A stretch of DNA of 64,000 nt from Cognatitamlana onchidii (lineage in GTDB: Bacteria; Bacteroidota; Bacteroidia; Flavobacteriales; Flavobacteriaceae): the NCBI RefSeq assembly GCF_004804355.1, contig NZ_SRWZ01000005.1, forward strand, positions 217,220 through 281,219. Reading direction: 5' to 3'. The notes beneath the pieces are model-generated. The model was not told the DNA's origin, ran no database searches, and saw only the letters and a program-made list of their open reading frames with translations. Shown here piece by piece: positions 9,390 to 18,522 of this stretch. Made by a program: the position numbers and the translations under genes. How positions within the stretch are numbered: the first letter of the stretch is position 1; the number at the start of each line of letters is the position of its first letter.

Positions 9390-9413
9390 AACTGAATATT
9401 ATATTTCCTTGGC

Positions 9414-10562
9414 TTATTTTACTATTCGAGTTCCATCCGAAAGTCTAACAAAATATACAGAACATGCCTTATTAAATTTTTTCTTGTAAGCCTCTGAGAC
9501 TAGATCAGAAAAGGCTTTAGCTTCTTTTTTAGCTATTAAATTAAGAGTACAACCTCCAAAACCACCACCCATCATTCTGGCACCCAAAACGTGTTTGTTT
9601 TTCTTAGCTTGCTTTACTAAAAAATCTAACTCTTCACAGCTTACTTTATATTGATTTGATAAGCCTTCATGAGATTGATAAAGCAAAGCTCCTAAGGTGT
9701 CTAAATCATCATTTTTAATAGCATTGACTGCTTTCAGAGTTCTATTATTTTCCTGAATAACATATAATGCCTTTTGATAATTTGCTGGTATAACCTTACC
9801 TGTAATAGCTTCTAAATCCACTTCAGTAGCATCTCTAAGTGACTTAACTTTTAGTAATTCTGAAACTTGTTCACAAGCAGATCGTCTGTCATTATAGGCA
9901 CTGTTAGATAAGCTATGCTTAACGTTAGTATTAATAAGCATCAATTGATAATCTTTAAAGTCTATTTTGTACGATTTAGATTTTATGGTTCTACAATCTA
10001 AATGCAATGCATGGTTTTTTATACCAAACATACTCGCATACTGGTCCATTATGCCACAATTTACTCCTACGTAGTTATGTTCCGCTTTTTGAGATATTAA
10101 AATCATATCTTCTTTAGAGAGCCCTAATTCAAACAATTCATTTAAGCCGAAAACCACACTATTTTCTAACGCGGCTGATGACGACATGCCCGCTCCACCT
10201 GGAATGTTACCTTTAAAAATGGCATTAAAGTCTCCCACGACTTTATTGCGATTTTGTATTTCCGCAACAACACCAAGCACATAATTCTCCCAACCCCCTC
10301 CTTTTGAAGGTTTTAATTTATCTAATTCAAATTCAATAGTACTATCTAAATCTAAAGCTATAGCTGTTGAACTTCCTGAATCACTCTTTTGAATCGCAGC
10401 AGCTATACCTTTATCTACGGCGGCAGGAAATACAAATCCATCATTATAATCAGTGTGCTCACCAATAATATTGATTCTCCCAGGTGAAAAAACTAACAAG
10501 GGGTTGGCTTTAAATTTTTCAATGAATGTCTTTTTTACATCCTTTACTAGCTCAATACTCAT
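9414..10562 (-). CDS. galK: Galactokinase
   Basis: 382-residue GHMP kinase phosphorylating D-galactose at C1. All three GHMP motifs are visible: the galactokinase signature GRINIIGEHTDYNDGFVFP near the N-terminus, the phosphate-binding GGAGMSSSAALE near residue 130, and GARMMGGGFGGCTLNLI near the C-terminus. The catalytic aspartate lies in NCGIMDQYAS. It starts at ATG. It is the first Leloir gene and sits behind the chimeric GH16 fragment and the GH42-like lipoprotein, linking sugar release to central metabolism. Confidence 0.97.
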   Translation of the reverse strand: MSIELVKDVKKTFIEKFKANPLLVFSPGRINIIGEHTDYNDGFVFPAAVDKGIAAAIQKSDSGSSTAIALDLDSTIEFELDKLKPSKGGGWENYVLGVVAEIQNRNKVVGDFNAIFKGNIPGGAGMSSSAALENSVVFGLNELFELGLSKEDMILISQKAEHNYVGVNCGIMDQYASMFGIKNHALHLDCRTIKSKSYKIDFKDYQLMLINTNVKHSLSNSAYNDRRSACEQVSELLKVKSLRDATEVDLEAITGKVIPANYQKALYVIQENNRTLKAVNAIKNDDLDTLGALLYQSHEGLSNQYKVSCEELDFLVKQAKKNKHVLGARMMGGGFGGCTLNLIAKKEAKAFSDLVSEAYKKKFNKACSVYFVRLSDGTRIVK

Positions 10563-10620
10563 GTCTTATTAATTTATTAGATTAATTATCACCCTTTATA
10601 CTCCAGGTGATGCTATATAT

Positions 10621-11220
10621 TTAGTTTGGATTTAAAGTTTGTAAGCCTTTTTTTGTTATTAAAACTGCCGATCCAACTGAAGCTGGTTCTATAGCAATGG
10701 TATTTTTTTTGCTTAGCGTTTGCACTTGCAAAAAATTGTTCTTACCTGTTCTATCAAATTCCAAGGTATATTTAAGTGATCTCAAGATGACTTCATTTGA
10801 ATTTGATTCGAAACAATCATTTACAAACTTATCCTTTATAGCTAATAAAGCATCTTCTTCAGAAGCTTTTATGAAACCTGTTGTAAACGTTTCTTTGGAC
10901 TTCAATATGCCCGATTTAAAATAGGTTCCACCATCTGATGCATTGTCTGGATTATAATGTATGCTCAATTCCGCTAAACCAATGACGATTTTTACATTAT
11001 CGGTATTATTCCGTTTCCAACCTGTTTGTTGTATTGGGCAACATTGCTTTTTTTTGAACCAATTCTTCCAATTTACTACTTCTGGAGTTTCTAACCCATC
11101 TAAAAAATTATCAACAAATGTCCATGAAGCCAACCTATCTGAAACTTTCAACGGTGTTTGCCCATAAAATTTTACTGAGAAGCCAAAAAATAAAATGACA
11201 AAATACTGGAACAGATTCAT
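10621..11220 (-). pseudogene. Truncated/chimeric GH16 fragment with signal peptide
   Basis: Open frame of 199 codons whose first half looks like the start of a kappa-carrageenase-type GH16 enzyme: a signal peptide (ending near KFYGQ), a tryptophan-rich entry (VVNWKNWFKKKQCC), and the strand motif GGTYFKSGILKSKETFTTGFIKA written in pieces (GGTYFKSGIL, KSKETFTTGF), matching the TYFNSG region of the enzyme at 32260. The expected ExDxxE catalytic strand never appears. From about residue 115 the protein changes to an unrelated segment (FDRTGKNNFLQVQTL, EPASVGSAVLITKKG) that I cannot assign. The simplest reading is an in-frame deletion joining two genes, leaving a product without glycosidase activity. 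It is 5 bp downstream of the GH42-like gene. A genuine short secreted protein remains possible. Confidence 0.6.
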
Positions 11221-11225
11221 GGTTT

Positions 11226-13607
11226 TTACTGAACTTTTAATAGCAGTACTTCTTCAGATGCTAAATCAAACTCAGTATCCATAGAATTTGATGTCATTAT
11301 ATTTTGCACGGAAATAGACTTCCCAGATTTTAATGACAATTTAATTTTCGCTTTATTATGCCCCACATTAAGTAAGTTTACCAAGTACGAGCCATCCTCT
11401 TGCCGAACAACCCTTGAAATGGTTGTTTTATGCGCTAATCCATTATCCGATTCTACAATTACATCTGGCATTTGGTCAACAAGTTGAGCCAAAGCTTTTG
11501 TTTTGATTTCCTCTAAATCCAAAGCCTTCATTGAAATTAACTTTCCCTTATCTGATTTTAAGGTTTTGTTTCGCTTTTTACCATATTCGTTCATGGACAA
11601 GCTTTCTGTAGAATCCAAAATCACTGTACCCCCATTACTCAAATAGGTTTGTAAAGCATCAAACTCAGCATCGGTAACATACTTAGTTTTATACACAACA
11701 ACTGTATTCCAAGAACTATTATCTTGTTTTTCAATAATGTTTTTTGTTACAAATCCTAGTGGCAATCCTTCGAAAAATAATGATTTATACAACTTACCTG
11801 TTTGTGTCATATAGTTTGATGTGTTAATAGCAGAAGTCTCTGAATAGAACAAACGCAAAGGGCGTGGTTGATTCCGCAAAGCGATGATTTCCTCTGAAAA
11901 AGAATTCAAGTCGTACATTACCTGAGTTACTTCATTTGTAATATGGGGTTGCATATTATTTGAACCTGCGTAGGCACCGCCCAATCCAGGATCAAAAAAG
12001 TTTAGTTCTCCCTCCAAACGGTCTTCTGGTGAACCATCAGGATCTCGAGCCCAAAACCACCCCATGTTGGCATCCATTCCCATTAAAGTGGCCAACCAAT
12101 ACACATTTCGTACATAACTCGTACGCATATCCAATTTTCTATATTGTCCTGACGACAAGAAATGAGATTCAGAATTAATATTGATTTTATCTGGAGCAAC
12201 CGATTCTAGAAAATCTTGTAAAATGGCCATCCCGTCCCACTTATAAACGTAATCTTTATGCCAATCGGAGTTAATATGCGGACGAATACTTGGGTCTCCC
12301 AAAGCTTTGGCATCATGACCTATCATAGTTGTTAACTCGGTTAAAGCCTCGAAATCCATTCCGTGTGAACGGGAATCTTCGTAAAACGTGCGCGGAAATA
12401 ATTTGATATGGGTATCTGCTTCAGGATTTACCGCATGCAGATTATCTTGATTAAATGTAAACCAATCCAATGTTCTATGCATATTATATCGGCACCAATC
12501 ATACCACATTGGCTTACCTCTCAGCACTGTGTCTATTGGAATTGCAATTTCAACGGAAGCAAAGTTTTTAAATGATGTATCCCAATTTGAATTAAGTTCT
12601 TCAATATTATCGCTGTATTTGTCTTTCAACCAAGACCTAAAATTATTCAAAGTATAAGAAGAAATACCATTCATCTCTTTATACTTATAGGTCCAATGCC
12701 CCTTTTCAGAATACCAATGAGGCTCGTTGGCGAACACGTATCCTAACTCAGTGACTTTTTTTCCTTTGGTAAGTTCACCTGTATGACGAATAATTTTCCC
12801 CCAAACATCACGAGCCAAAGGGTTGTCAATATCAAAACCTGTAAACAAAGAACGACCTATGCGTACTTCTGGCTCCTTTTGCTCTACCCACTTAGGAATG
12901 CCCATATCCCAATAGTATAAAAAACCAATGTTAGTATCAGGAATACCAGTAACCTCTTTCATCAATTCTTCGTCCCATGTGCCGTCTTCTTTTAAAAGAA
13001 ATGAGTTGATGGCACGATCGTGATCCACTGGATAAAGATTTTCTCCACCGTGATACAAAGCTCCTAAATGGTCGTTGTAAACCTGTTCATTAGTTAATGG
13101 TTGCCCCACCGTTTTAGAAAAATAATCATATGGAAAAATTGGTTTTCCGTTACTAATAAACATATTATCATCAGCTTTTGTGTTTTGCCAATCTACCTTA
13201 TTAACAGGCCTTCGTTTTATTTCACCGTTAAGTTCTTTGTTTAAATCATCAATACTTTTATCTAAAATCTGAATCACCTTTTTTCTTTCAAAATCTGGTA
13301 ATATTTCAGCTAGCGAGTCCTTTTGAGGTTCGTAATAACGCTCATAACCAAAAAGCTTTGCAACCGCTTCTTTGTTGTTTTCATCCCAATTGGCAAATTT
13401 TAAGAATTCCTTCGAAAACCATAATACGGTTTCCTCCCTTGCCACGTCAATGGATTCTGAACGTGCCTCGTCCATCATGAACTTTAAAGTTTCAATTTTA
13501 TTTAGGGCCTCTTCTTCTAGTGTTTTTTCTTGCTGGCAAGAAAGCACATTGACTACTAAAAACGAACCAATGATTAGTTTAAGAAAATTATATTTTAGAA
13601 TGTCCAT
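11226..13607 (-). CDS. GH42-like (clan GH-A) glycoside hydrolase lipoprotein
   Basis: 793-residue exported lipoprotein (lipobox VLSC, cysteine 24). After a helical N-terminal region of about 140 residues comes a TIM-barrel-like domain. Clan GH-A features are LGYVFANEPHW, with a candidate acid/base at Glu295, and ININSESHF, with a candidate nucleophile at Glu480. The segment from about 590 (LRLFYSETSAI, then TYLSNGGTVILDS) resembles the beta-galactosidase trimerisation domain of GH42, and a short beta domain closes the protein. In this context it is a good candidate for the beta-galactosidase-like step on desulfated carrageenan oligosaccharides, or for endo-cleavage. The exact family is unsure: GH42-related, GH86 or GH167 should be considered. 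It was read by eye only. Confidence 0.6.
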   Translation of the reverse strand: MDILKYNFLKLIIGSFLVVNVLSCQQEKTLEEEALNKIETLKFMMDEARSESIDVAREETVLWFSKEFLKFANWDENNKEAVAKLFGYERYYEPQKDSLAEILPDFERKKVIQILDKSIDDLNKELNGEIKRRPVNKVDWQNTKADDNMFISNGKPIFPYDYFSKTVGQPLTNEQVYNDHLGALYHGGENLYPVDHDRAINSFLLKEDGTWDEELMKEVTGIPDTNIGFLYYWDMGIPKWVEQKEPEVRIGRSLFTGFDIDNPLARDVWGKIIRHTGELTKGKKVTELGYVFANEPHWYSEKGHWTYKYKEMNGISSYTLNNFRSWLKDKYSDNIEELNSNWDTSFKNFASVEIAIPIDTVLRGKPMWYDWCRYNMHRTLDWFTFNQDNLHAVNPEADTHIKLFPRTFYEDSRSHGMDFEALTELTTMIGHDAKALGDPSIRPHINSDWHKDYVYKWDGMAILQDFLESVAPDKININSESHFLSSGQYRKLDMRTSYVRNVYWLATLMGMDANMGWFWARDPDGSPEDRLEGELNFFDPGLGGAYAGSNNMQPHITNEVTQVMYDLNSFSEEIIALRNQPRPLRLFYSETSAINTSNYMTQTGKLYKSLFFEGLPLGFVTKNIIEKQDNSSWNTVVVYKTKYVTDAEFDALQTYLSNGGTVILDSTESLSMNEYGKKRNKTLKSDKGKLISMKALDLEEIKTKALAQLVDQMPDVIVESDNGLAHKTTISRVVRQEDGSYLVNLLNVGHNKAKIKLSLKSGKSISVQNIMTSNSMDTEFDLASEEVLLLKVQ

Positions 13608-13666
13608 GATTGCAAATTATGTTTAGTATTAATATTTTAAAAGTTTAATTAATTAGAATTAGACTC

Positions 13667-14737
13667 TTATTCGTTTAAATCTAGATAAGATACAGTGTAC
13701 GGTTTATTATGCTTAGAATTTATCATCCCTTTAGCTACCATTAAATCGAAATTTGAAATAATTAGTTTGCCATTAAAAACAATTAAATCAGCAGGCTGGT
13801 CTAAACCACCCTCTGAACCATCATTGTCAGGATATTCGGCTAAAAGCTCTACATTTTTATTGGTGTCTATTTTAAAGATCTGATTCTGTGCAAATCCTGC
13901 AACATATAAATTACCGTTATCATCTATATTAATTCCATCTGGTGCTGAATTTTTGGGAAGCTTAGCGTAAACCATTTCGCTTTCAACTTTTCCTTTAGCA
14001 TTTAAGATTAGTTTATAAATGATCGCATCTCCAAGATTTCCAACAAATAGCTCCCCTTTTTTATTGAAAACTAACCCATCTAAACCAACTTGACGTTCAT
14101 TGTTTTGTGTTTTTGATGTGTAGATTAAATTGTCATCCGATGTATCGTTATTAATCTTAATGTTTCTGCTGGTTATGCTAAAACGATAGACACCTCCAAC
14201 CACTTTGTCTTCTTTAAGTTTTGGCAACATAGTTTGTGTAACATAAACAAACCCGTTACTGAATCTAATGCCGTTAATTGAATTAAATCCATGGGCAACA
14301 ACTTCAGTAGAAATTAACTTATCTTCATTAAAAGTCATTCTTAAAATCCTTCCTTTGTTTGTTTGATTATCGCAAACATAAAGCACGCCTTTATCATCAT
14401 AAGCAATACCCATTGGATTTGATCTTCCTGAACTAGCTAATACAGGCACTTCTATAAGTTTTGTAACGTCTCCTTCTTTAGAAATTCTCATTAAAACACC
14501 TGGCATAGTTTTGTCGGCAAAGTTTGGGCACGATAGCGTTAAGCTTCCATCAGGCGCCACATCAAAAGCATCTGGTGTTGGACAAATGTCTGGCAACTCT
14601 GCAAACAGTTTTGTGGTTGACAACTTTTTTTCTTGGCTCGTTACAGTGTTAGCCAATGCAAAAAAGAGTGAAAAGTAAAGTGTGTTTTTCAGTAAACTCA
14701 AAGCTATATTAGTTTTAATGATTCCCTTGTAATACAT
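13667..14737 (-). CDS. SMP-30/gluconolactonase-like beta-propeller protein, secreted
   Basis: About 356 residues from the ATG at 14737; the frame also extends to a TTG at 14770, which would give an unusual leader before the signal peptide (ALANTVTSQ). The mature part is a six-bladed propeller of the SMP-30/gluconolactonase/LRE-like or NHL class, seen in repeated blades such as DVAPDGSLTLSCPN, GIAYDDKGVLYVCDN, GLVFNKKGELFVGN, GINIDDNGNLYVAG and LIVFNGKLIISN. Such enzymes hydrolyse sugar lactones, but the catalytic metal ligands cannot be confirmed by eye. A lactonase could open a 3,6-anhydrogalactono- or galactonolactone; that is speculative. It lies between the GH42-like and GH16 genes on the same strand. 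Confidence 0.7.
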   Translation of the reverse strand: MYYKGIIKTNIALSLLKNTLYFSLFFALANTVTSQEKKLSTTKLFAELPDICPTPDAFDVAPDGSLTLSCPNFADKTMPGVLMRISKEGDVTKLIEVPVLASSGRSNPMGIAYDDKGVLYVCDNQTNKGRILRMTFNEDKLISTEVVAHGFNSINGIRFSNGFVYVTQTMLPKLKEDKVVGGVYRFSITSRNIKINNDTSDDNLIYTSKTQNNERQVGLDGLVFNKKGELFVGNLGDAIIYKLILNAKGKVESEMVYAKLPKNSAPDGINIDDNGNLYVAGFAQNQIFKIDTNKNVELLAEYPDNDGSEGGLDQPADLIVFNGKLIISNFDLMVAKGMINSKHNKPYTVSYLDLNE

Positions 14738-14747
14738 ACTATTTCGC

Positions 14748-14933
14748 CTAGTATAATTTGTTAACTTCAATTATATGCAACTTTAAAAATTTACTATTAT
14801 TCCAGATAGTTATGGCCTCATCAATGGTTTTGTTTATACCCAAACCAACATGCAAATGGGTTGCCAAGTCTTGAGAATATGATGAAGATGCAGCAGCTAC
14901 TAAATGCTTATATAACTTGCAAGTGGTGCTCAT
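14748..14933 (-). pseudogene. Short fragment, possibly carboxymuconolactone-decarboxylase-like
   Basis: A 61-codon frame filling the gap between a GH16 gene and the propeller gene. The stretch LATHLHVGLGINKTIDEAI resembles the end of the carboxymuconolactone decarboxylase/AhpD helix bundle (H..aalnnGvt.eEi.Eai), but the catalytic part is absent and the frame is very short. It may be a residue of a deleted gene or simply a chance frame. Stop and start are both 10-25 bp from the neighbouring genes. Confidence 0.3.
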
Positions 14934-14956
14934 CGAGAATAACTAATTAATCTATA

Positions 14957-16591
14957 TTATTCAATAATTATTTTTTTAATCGCTGTTCTATTGTTAGAAA
15001 TAAATCTAGCAATATACACTCCTGATGACAGATTACTTACATCTAAATCTACAGATTCTTTTTGCTTTTCGGTCGTACTAATTAATATCCCAGAGATGTT
15101 ATAAATATGTATTTTACCATTATCGTTTGATCTAAACGTTACTCTTGATTTTGCCGGATTAGGAAATAAAGAAAAATCTAATACTTGTTCTTTGGTTACG
15201 CTTAATGTATTTTGAAATTCGAAATCATCAATATATAGTAGCACTTCAGAGCTAACAATATCGCTAGAATTTAACTGTACCCTCATTCGGTCTCCATTAG
15301 TAAGGCTAGTATTAGAAGGGCTAGTTCTGCTAAAACTTTGTGAAAGCTCTACCCATTCTCCTTTCTGTACTCCGGTTAGGTCAAAATTTAAAAACTCCCA
15401 TGGATTTTCTAGTATAATTTTTAAGGCATTTACCGTCGTACTTGGATCAATCCAAATTTTAAATTTAAGCTCGTTATTCCCAGCAGGCAAACTCAAAGAA
15501 CCATAAGGCGTAAATGTTGTATAATTTCCTGAGAAGGGACTAGAACGTTGGAATCGCATACTAAAATCTCCTGATGCTGGCTTTTCATTCTTAATTCTCC
15601 ATGGTACAGAACCCGAATTCCACCAACGTGTACTTCTCCCTTGATAGTAAAATGGGCCTTCAAACCCTAGAGCATTAAAACTAGGACCATTAATTTCTTT
15701 TTGCCAAATTCTTACATAGTCTATCTTAAATTCTGCTGGTGTGACCAAATCTGCCTCGGCCGGAGTCCCGTACCAATAAAATACTTCAGAATCTAACCAT
15801 AACTCCTGAGGATGATCGTGACGCCATTGATTATTAGATTCGAAATTTTGTCTGGTTTCAGATCTTAACAAATTCCCATCAAAGTATGTTCGAATATAAT
15901 CTTTATCCCACTCAAATCCATAAACATGATAATCTTCGGCTAATCGAATACCCATATCATTTTCAACTTTCCAATTCCTGTGATTAGAAGGAATATCGGG
16001 ATCCCAATTAATCATATTTGTTCTTTGTTTTCTTTCTATGATGGAATTTGTACCACGAGGATTACCAATAGGGCGCTTTCCATAATTTTCCACCATATCA
16101 ATTTCTGAGTGATACCCTGTGGTCCAAAAAGCAGATGTAACCGGGGCGTCAGCAATTTTAGCCCTAACTTCCATATAACCATATTTGAAGAATGTTTCAC
16201 TCATTACACAAGCTTGGGTTATTGGTCTGCTATTGTCATCTCTGCGACCTCCTCCATAATAAATACCATCTAATTGCTCATTTGCAAAGTTAAAAGTTGG
16301 TTCCCATTGGCTTCTAATTATTAGATTTCCATCATCCACAATCACATTATGGGAAGCGAACTGGCCAGGGGCTCTCCCTTTCCATTTGCTTCTATAATCG
16401 CCATTCTCGCCCAATATCCACCATTTGGTCTTATCCAACTCGCTACCATTAAATTCATCACTCATAGTGGTATTTAAAATCCATCCATCATTATTAGTCG
16501 GATCTGATAATGGATTCTGTGCAGTATTCACTAACGAGCAAAGCCCAATAGCAAAAAAACTCATAGTTTTAAGTAATTCTCTATTTTTCAT
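14957..16591 (-). CDS. GH16 family galactanase with T9SS type A tail
   Basis: 544-residue secreted enzyme. Signal peptide to about residue 24, GH16 catalytic domain about 35-295, a beta-sandwich carbohydrate-binding-like module about 305-460 (GFEGPFYYQGRSTRWW and later IDDFEFQN), and a T9SS type A sorting domain from about 470 (FSLFPNPAKSRVTF, ending SSGVYIARF). The catalytic strand SEIDMVENYG gives the ExDxxE triad Glu163-Asp165-Glu168 typical of marine agarases, porphyranases and carrageenases. The GRAPGQF and SQWEPTF motifs are shared with the GH16 genes at 27066 and 45940, so the three form one subgroup. In this locus a carrageenan-type substrate (perhaps subfamily GH16_13, furcellaran/beta-carrageenan) is plausible, but subfamily assignment was not tested. 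Confidence 0.88.
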   Translation of the reverse strand: MKNRELLKTMSFFAIGLCSLVNTAQNPLSDPTNNDGWILNTTMSDEFNGSELDKTKWWILGENGDYRSKWKGRAPGQFASHNVIVDDGNLIIRSQWEPTFNFANEQLDGIYYGGGRRDDNSRPITQACVMSETFFKYGYMEVRAKIADAPVTSAFWTTGYHSEIDMVENYGKRPIGNPRGTNSIIERKQRTNMINWDPDIPSNHRNWKVENDMGIRLAEDYHVYGFEWDKDYIRTYFDGNLLRSETRQNFESNNQWRHDHPQELWLDSEVFYWYGTPAEADLVTPAEFKIDYVRIWQKEINGPSFNALGFEGPFYYQGRSTRWWNSGSVPWRIKNEKPASGDFSMRFQRSSPFSGNYTTFTPYGSLSLPAGNNELKFKIWIDPSTTVNALKIILENPWEFLNFDLTGVQKGEWVELSQSFSRTSPSNTSLTNGDRMRVQLNSSDIVSSEVLLYIDDFEFQNTLSVTKEQVLDFSLFPNPAKSRVTFRSNDNGKIHIYNISGILISTTEKQKESVDLDVSNLSSGVYIARFISNNRTAIKKIIIE

Positions 16592-16621
16592 TTTTATAAC
16601 ATGTTAGTTTTATTTCTTTTT

Positions 16622-18277
16622 TTACCTTTTGGCCGGAAGATTTCCTTTCCACCCCTTGCTAAACTGGGCTAGTAATTCTTCTACTATTTCAGGATTATCA
16701 CCGGCTATATTTTTAGTTTCTTTTGGGTCTGTCTTATGATCGTATAATTCAAAGAAAAGTGGCTCGCTGTCCTCTTTAGTATAATCTTTCCAAACAATAA
16801 ACCTATATTCTTGTGTACGCATAGCATAGCCCATTAGGTTATTTTCAAACAAATTTCTATCCCATTTATCTTTCATTTGAGCCTTAATTTTGTCTTCAAC
16901 TTCTTCGATTAAAGGACCAAAATAAGTTTCTCTCATTCCTTGAGAAAGTGGGTTGGCAGCCCATTCTCTTAGGGCTGGTGTTGGAAACTGACTAAATGCA
17001 GCGCTTTTCCATGCTTGGTCTGGATTGTTTACCAAAGGCAAAAAACTGTACCCTTCCAAATGTTGCGGTTTCTCTAAACCTGCTAAGTCGCATAGTGTAG
17101 GATACATATCCACTAGTTCTACTAATGCATCCGTTTTTTTACCGCGAGTTCCCTCTGGCATATCGGGAGTCCAGATTATTAATGGTACTCTGGTAGCTAT
17201 TTCGTAGTTAGTCGCTTTACACCAAATACCCATATCTCCTAAATGAAAGCCATGATCACTCCATAGCATTATAATGGTATTATCTCTTACGCCTGCCTCT
17301 TCCAAAGCATCAATCATTTTACCAATTTGAGCATCGATATAACTTACACAAGCCAAATAAGCATGTTTTAGAACAATGGCCATTTCATCGCCAATTGGCC
17401 CATTTTTAGGAATGCCGTATCTGGCACGCAGTTCAAAAGAAGGGTGTAACCCCATGGTAGCTGCGTTTTTTGGGGCTTCAGTTTGACTAGCTATCTTAAT
17501 TTTAGCCGAATCATACATATCCCAATATTTTGACGGTGCCATCCAGTTTAAATGTGGCTTTTTCATTCCCATACCCAAAAAGAAAGGTTTTTCTGGGTTT
17601 TTTTCCAACATATCTTTTAAGGTAGCAACAGCCAATTCTGCGTTATATCCATCTTCGTAAAACGTATCTTCAACATCTGCTTTTTCAAACGCCGGCCCTT
17701 TACCCAAGCCGTTTCTAGGTGCATCCTTTCCATATTTTGCAATAACTTCTGCGGTTGCTTTTTTGGAAAATTCTTGATTTTCAGTTAATGCATAACCTCC
17801 AGGGGCCTTGCTCTTTTCAACAGTCATTTTTCCATATGCGGGTTTTCTACTCCATGACTTTTCCATATCTGCCCATGCCGGTTTGTGATAAATCTTTCCC
17901 GTATGCACTGTCTCATAACCATTATTTTTAAAATGCTGCGATAAGGTTACAATATCTGGATTAGCCTCTCTGAAGTAAGTGAAGTTTTCAATGACGTTGA
18001 TAGTTTCAGGTCTAGCTCCTGTCATTAAACTTGCTCTAGAAGGACTACAGATAGGCTCCTGACAATACGCCTTATTAAATAGTAAACCTCTTGATGCAAG
18101 TTCATCAATATTTGGTGTAATGGCAATATCAGAACCATAAGCTCCGATTTCTGGGCGTAGGTCATCTATAGCTAAAAATAAAATATTAGGCCTCTTTTTT
18201 GGTTCCTCTTTTGGCCTGTCTAGGTGTTTACAACTAAACGCGAAACATATAGTAAATAATAAAAGATATCCCTTCAT
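16622..18277 (-). CDS. S1 sulfatase, iduronate-2-sulfatase-like (probably S1_7)
   Basis: 551-residue lipoprotein (lipobox AFSC, Cys16) of the formylglycine sulfatase family. The metal-binding DD is at residues 38-39 (FLAIDDLRPEIGAYG) and the modification site is CSPSR at 77-81. Other hallmarks are HTGKIYHKP, GMGMKKPHLNW and MLWSDHGFHLGD. The IDDLRPEIGAYG start is characteristic of the iduronate-2-sulfatase branch, which in SulfAtlas is S1_7, a subfamily found in carrageenan loci. The predicted role is removal of an ester sulfate from oligosaccharides in the periplasm or at the surface. The cysteine needs conversion to formylglycine by a maturase not present here. The precise sulfate position is unknown. 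Confidence 0.85.
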   Translation of the reverse strand: MKGYLLLFTICFAFSCKHLDRPKEEPKKRPNILFLAIDDLRPEIGAYGSDIAITPNIDELASRGLLFNKAYCQEPICSPSRASLMTGARPETINVIENFTYFREANPDIVTLSQHFKNNGYETVHTGKIYHKPAWADMEKSWSRKPAYGKMTVEKSKAPGGYALTENQEFSKKATAEVIAKYGKDAPRNGLGKGPAFEKADVEDTFYEDGYNAELAVATLKDMLEKNPEKPFFLGMGMKKPHLNWMAPSKYWDMYDSAKIKIASQTEAPKNAATMGLHPSFELRARYGIPKNGPIGDEMAIVLKHAYLACVSYIDAQIGKMIDALEEAGVRDNTIIMLWSDHGFHLGDMGIWCKATNYEIATRVPLIIWTPDMPEGTRGKKTDALVELVDMYPTLCDLAGLEKPQHLEGYSFLPLVNNPDQAWKSAAFSQFPTPALREWAANPLSQGMRETYFGPLIEEVEDKIKAQMKDKWDRNLFENNLMGYAMRTQEYRFIVWKDYTKEDSEPLFFELYDHKTDPKETKNIAGDNPEIVEELLAQFSKGWKGNLPAKR

Positions 18278-18390
18278 TGGGTAATGGTAATTATAAAAAT
18301 ATTCTGAGTGCTAAATTTCAAAAAAAAGAAGCTATTTTGATAAATCATTTATACCATAAAGTACAACGAATTTACCTTTTTTATGAGTAG

Positions 18391-18522
18391 TCAAAATTCA
18401 TTAGCACTAAATGACAACCAATAATCTCCAGTTGGCAATGGATTTCCTTTGAAACTCCCATCCCAAGTAAAGCTATTTCCTGTTGAACTCTTCAAAAGTT
18501 TTCCAAACTCAGGGATTCGGCA
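18391..18522 (-). pseudogene. Orphan T9SS type B (CHU_C-like) tail
   Basis: On the minus strand a short frame reads PEFGKLLKSSTGN, FTWDGSFKGNPLPTGDYWL and then stops. This is the core of the T9SS type B sorting domain (RyGKLLk...gWDGtyNG..LPs.DYWf). Nothing of the parent protein precedes it; it abuts the broken gntP copy. It is therefore the leftover end of a deleted secreted-protein gene. Confidence 0.7.

Noticed and set aside
14738..14770. TTG start adding 11 residues to the propeller protein
   Set aside because: The ATG at 14737 gives a normal signal peptide; the added residues do not resemble a leader.
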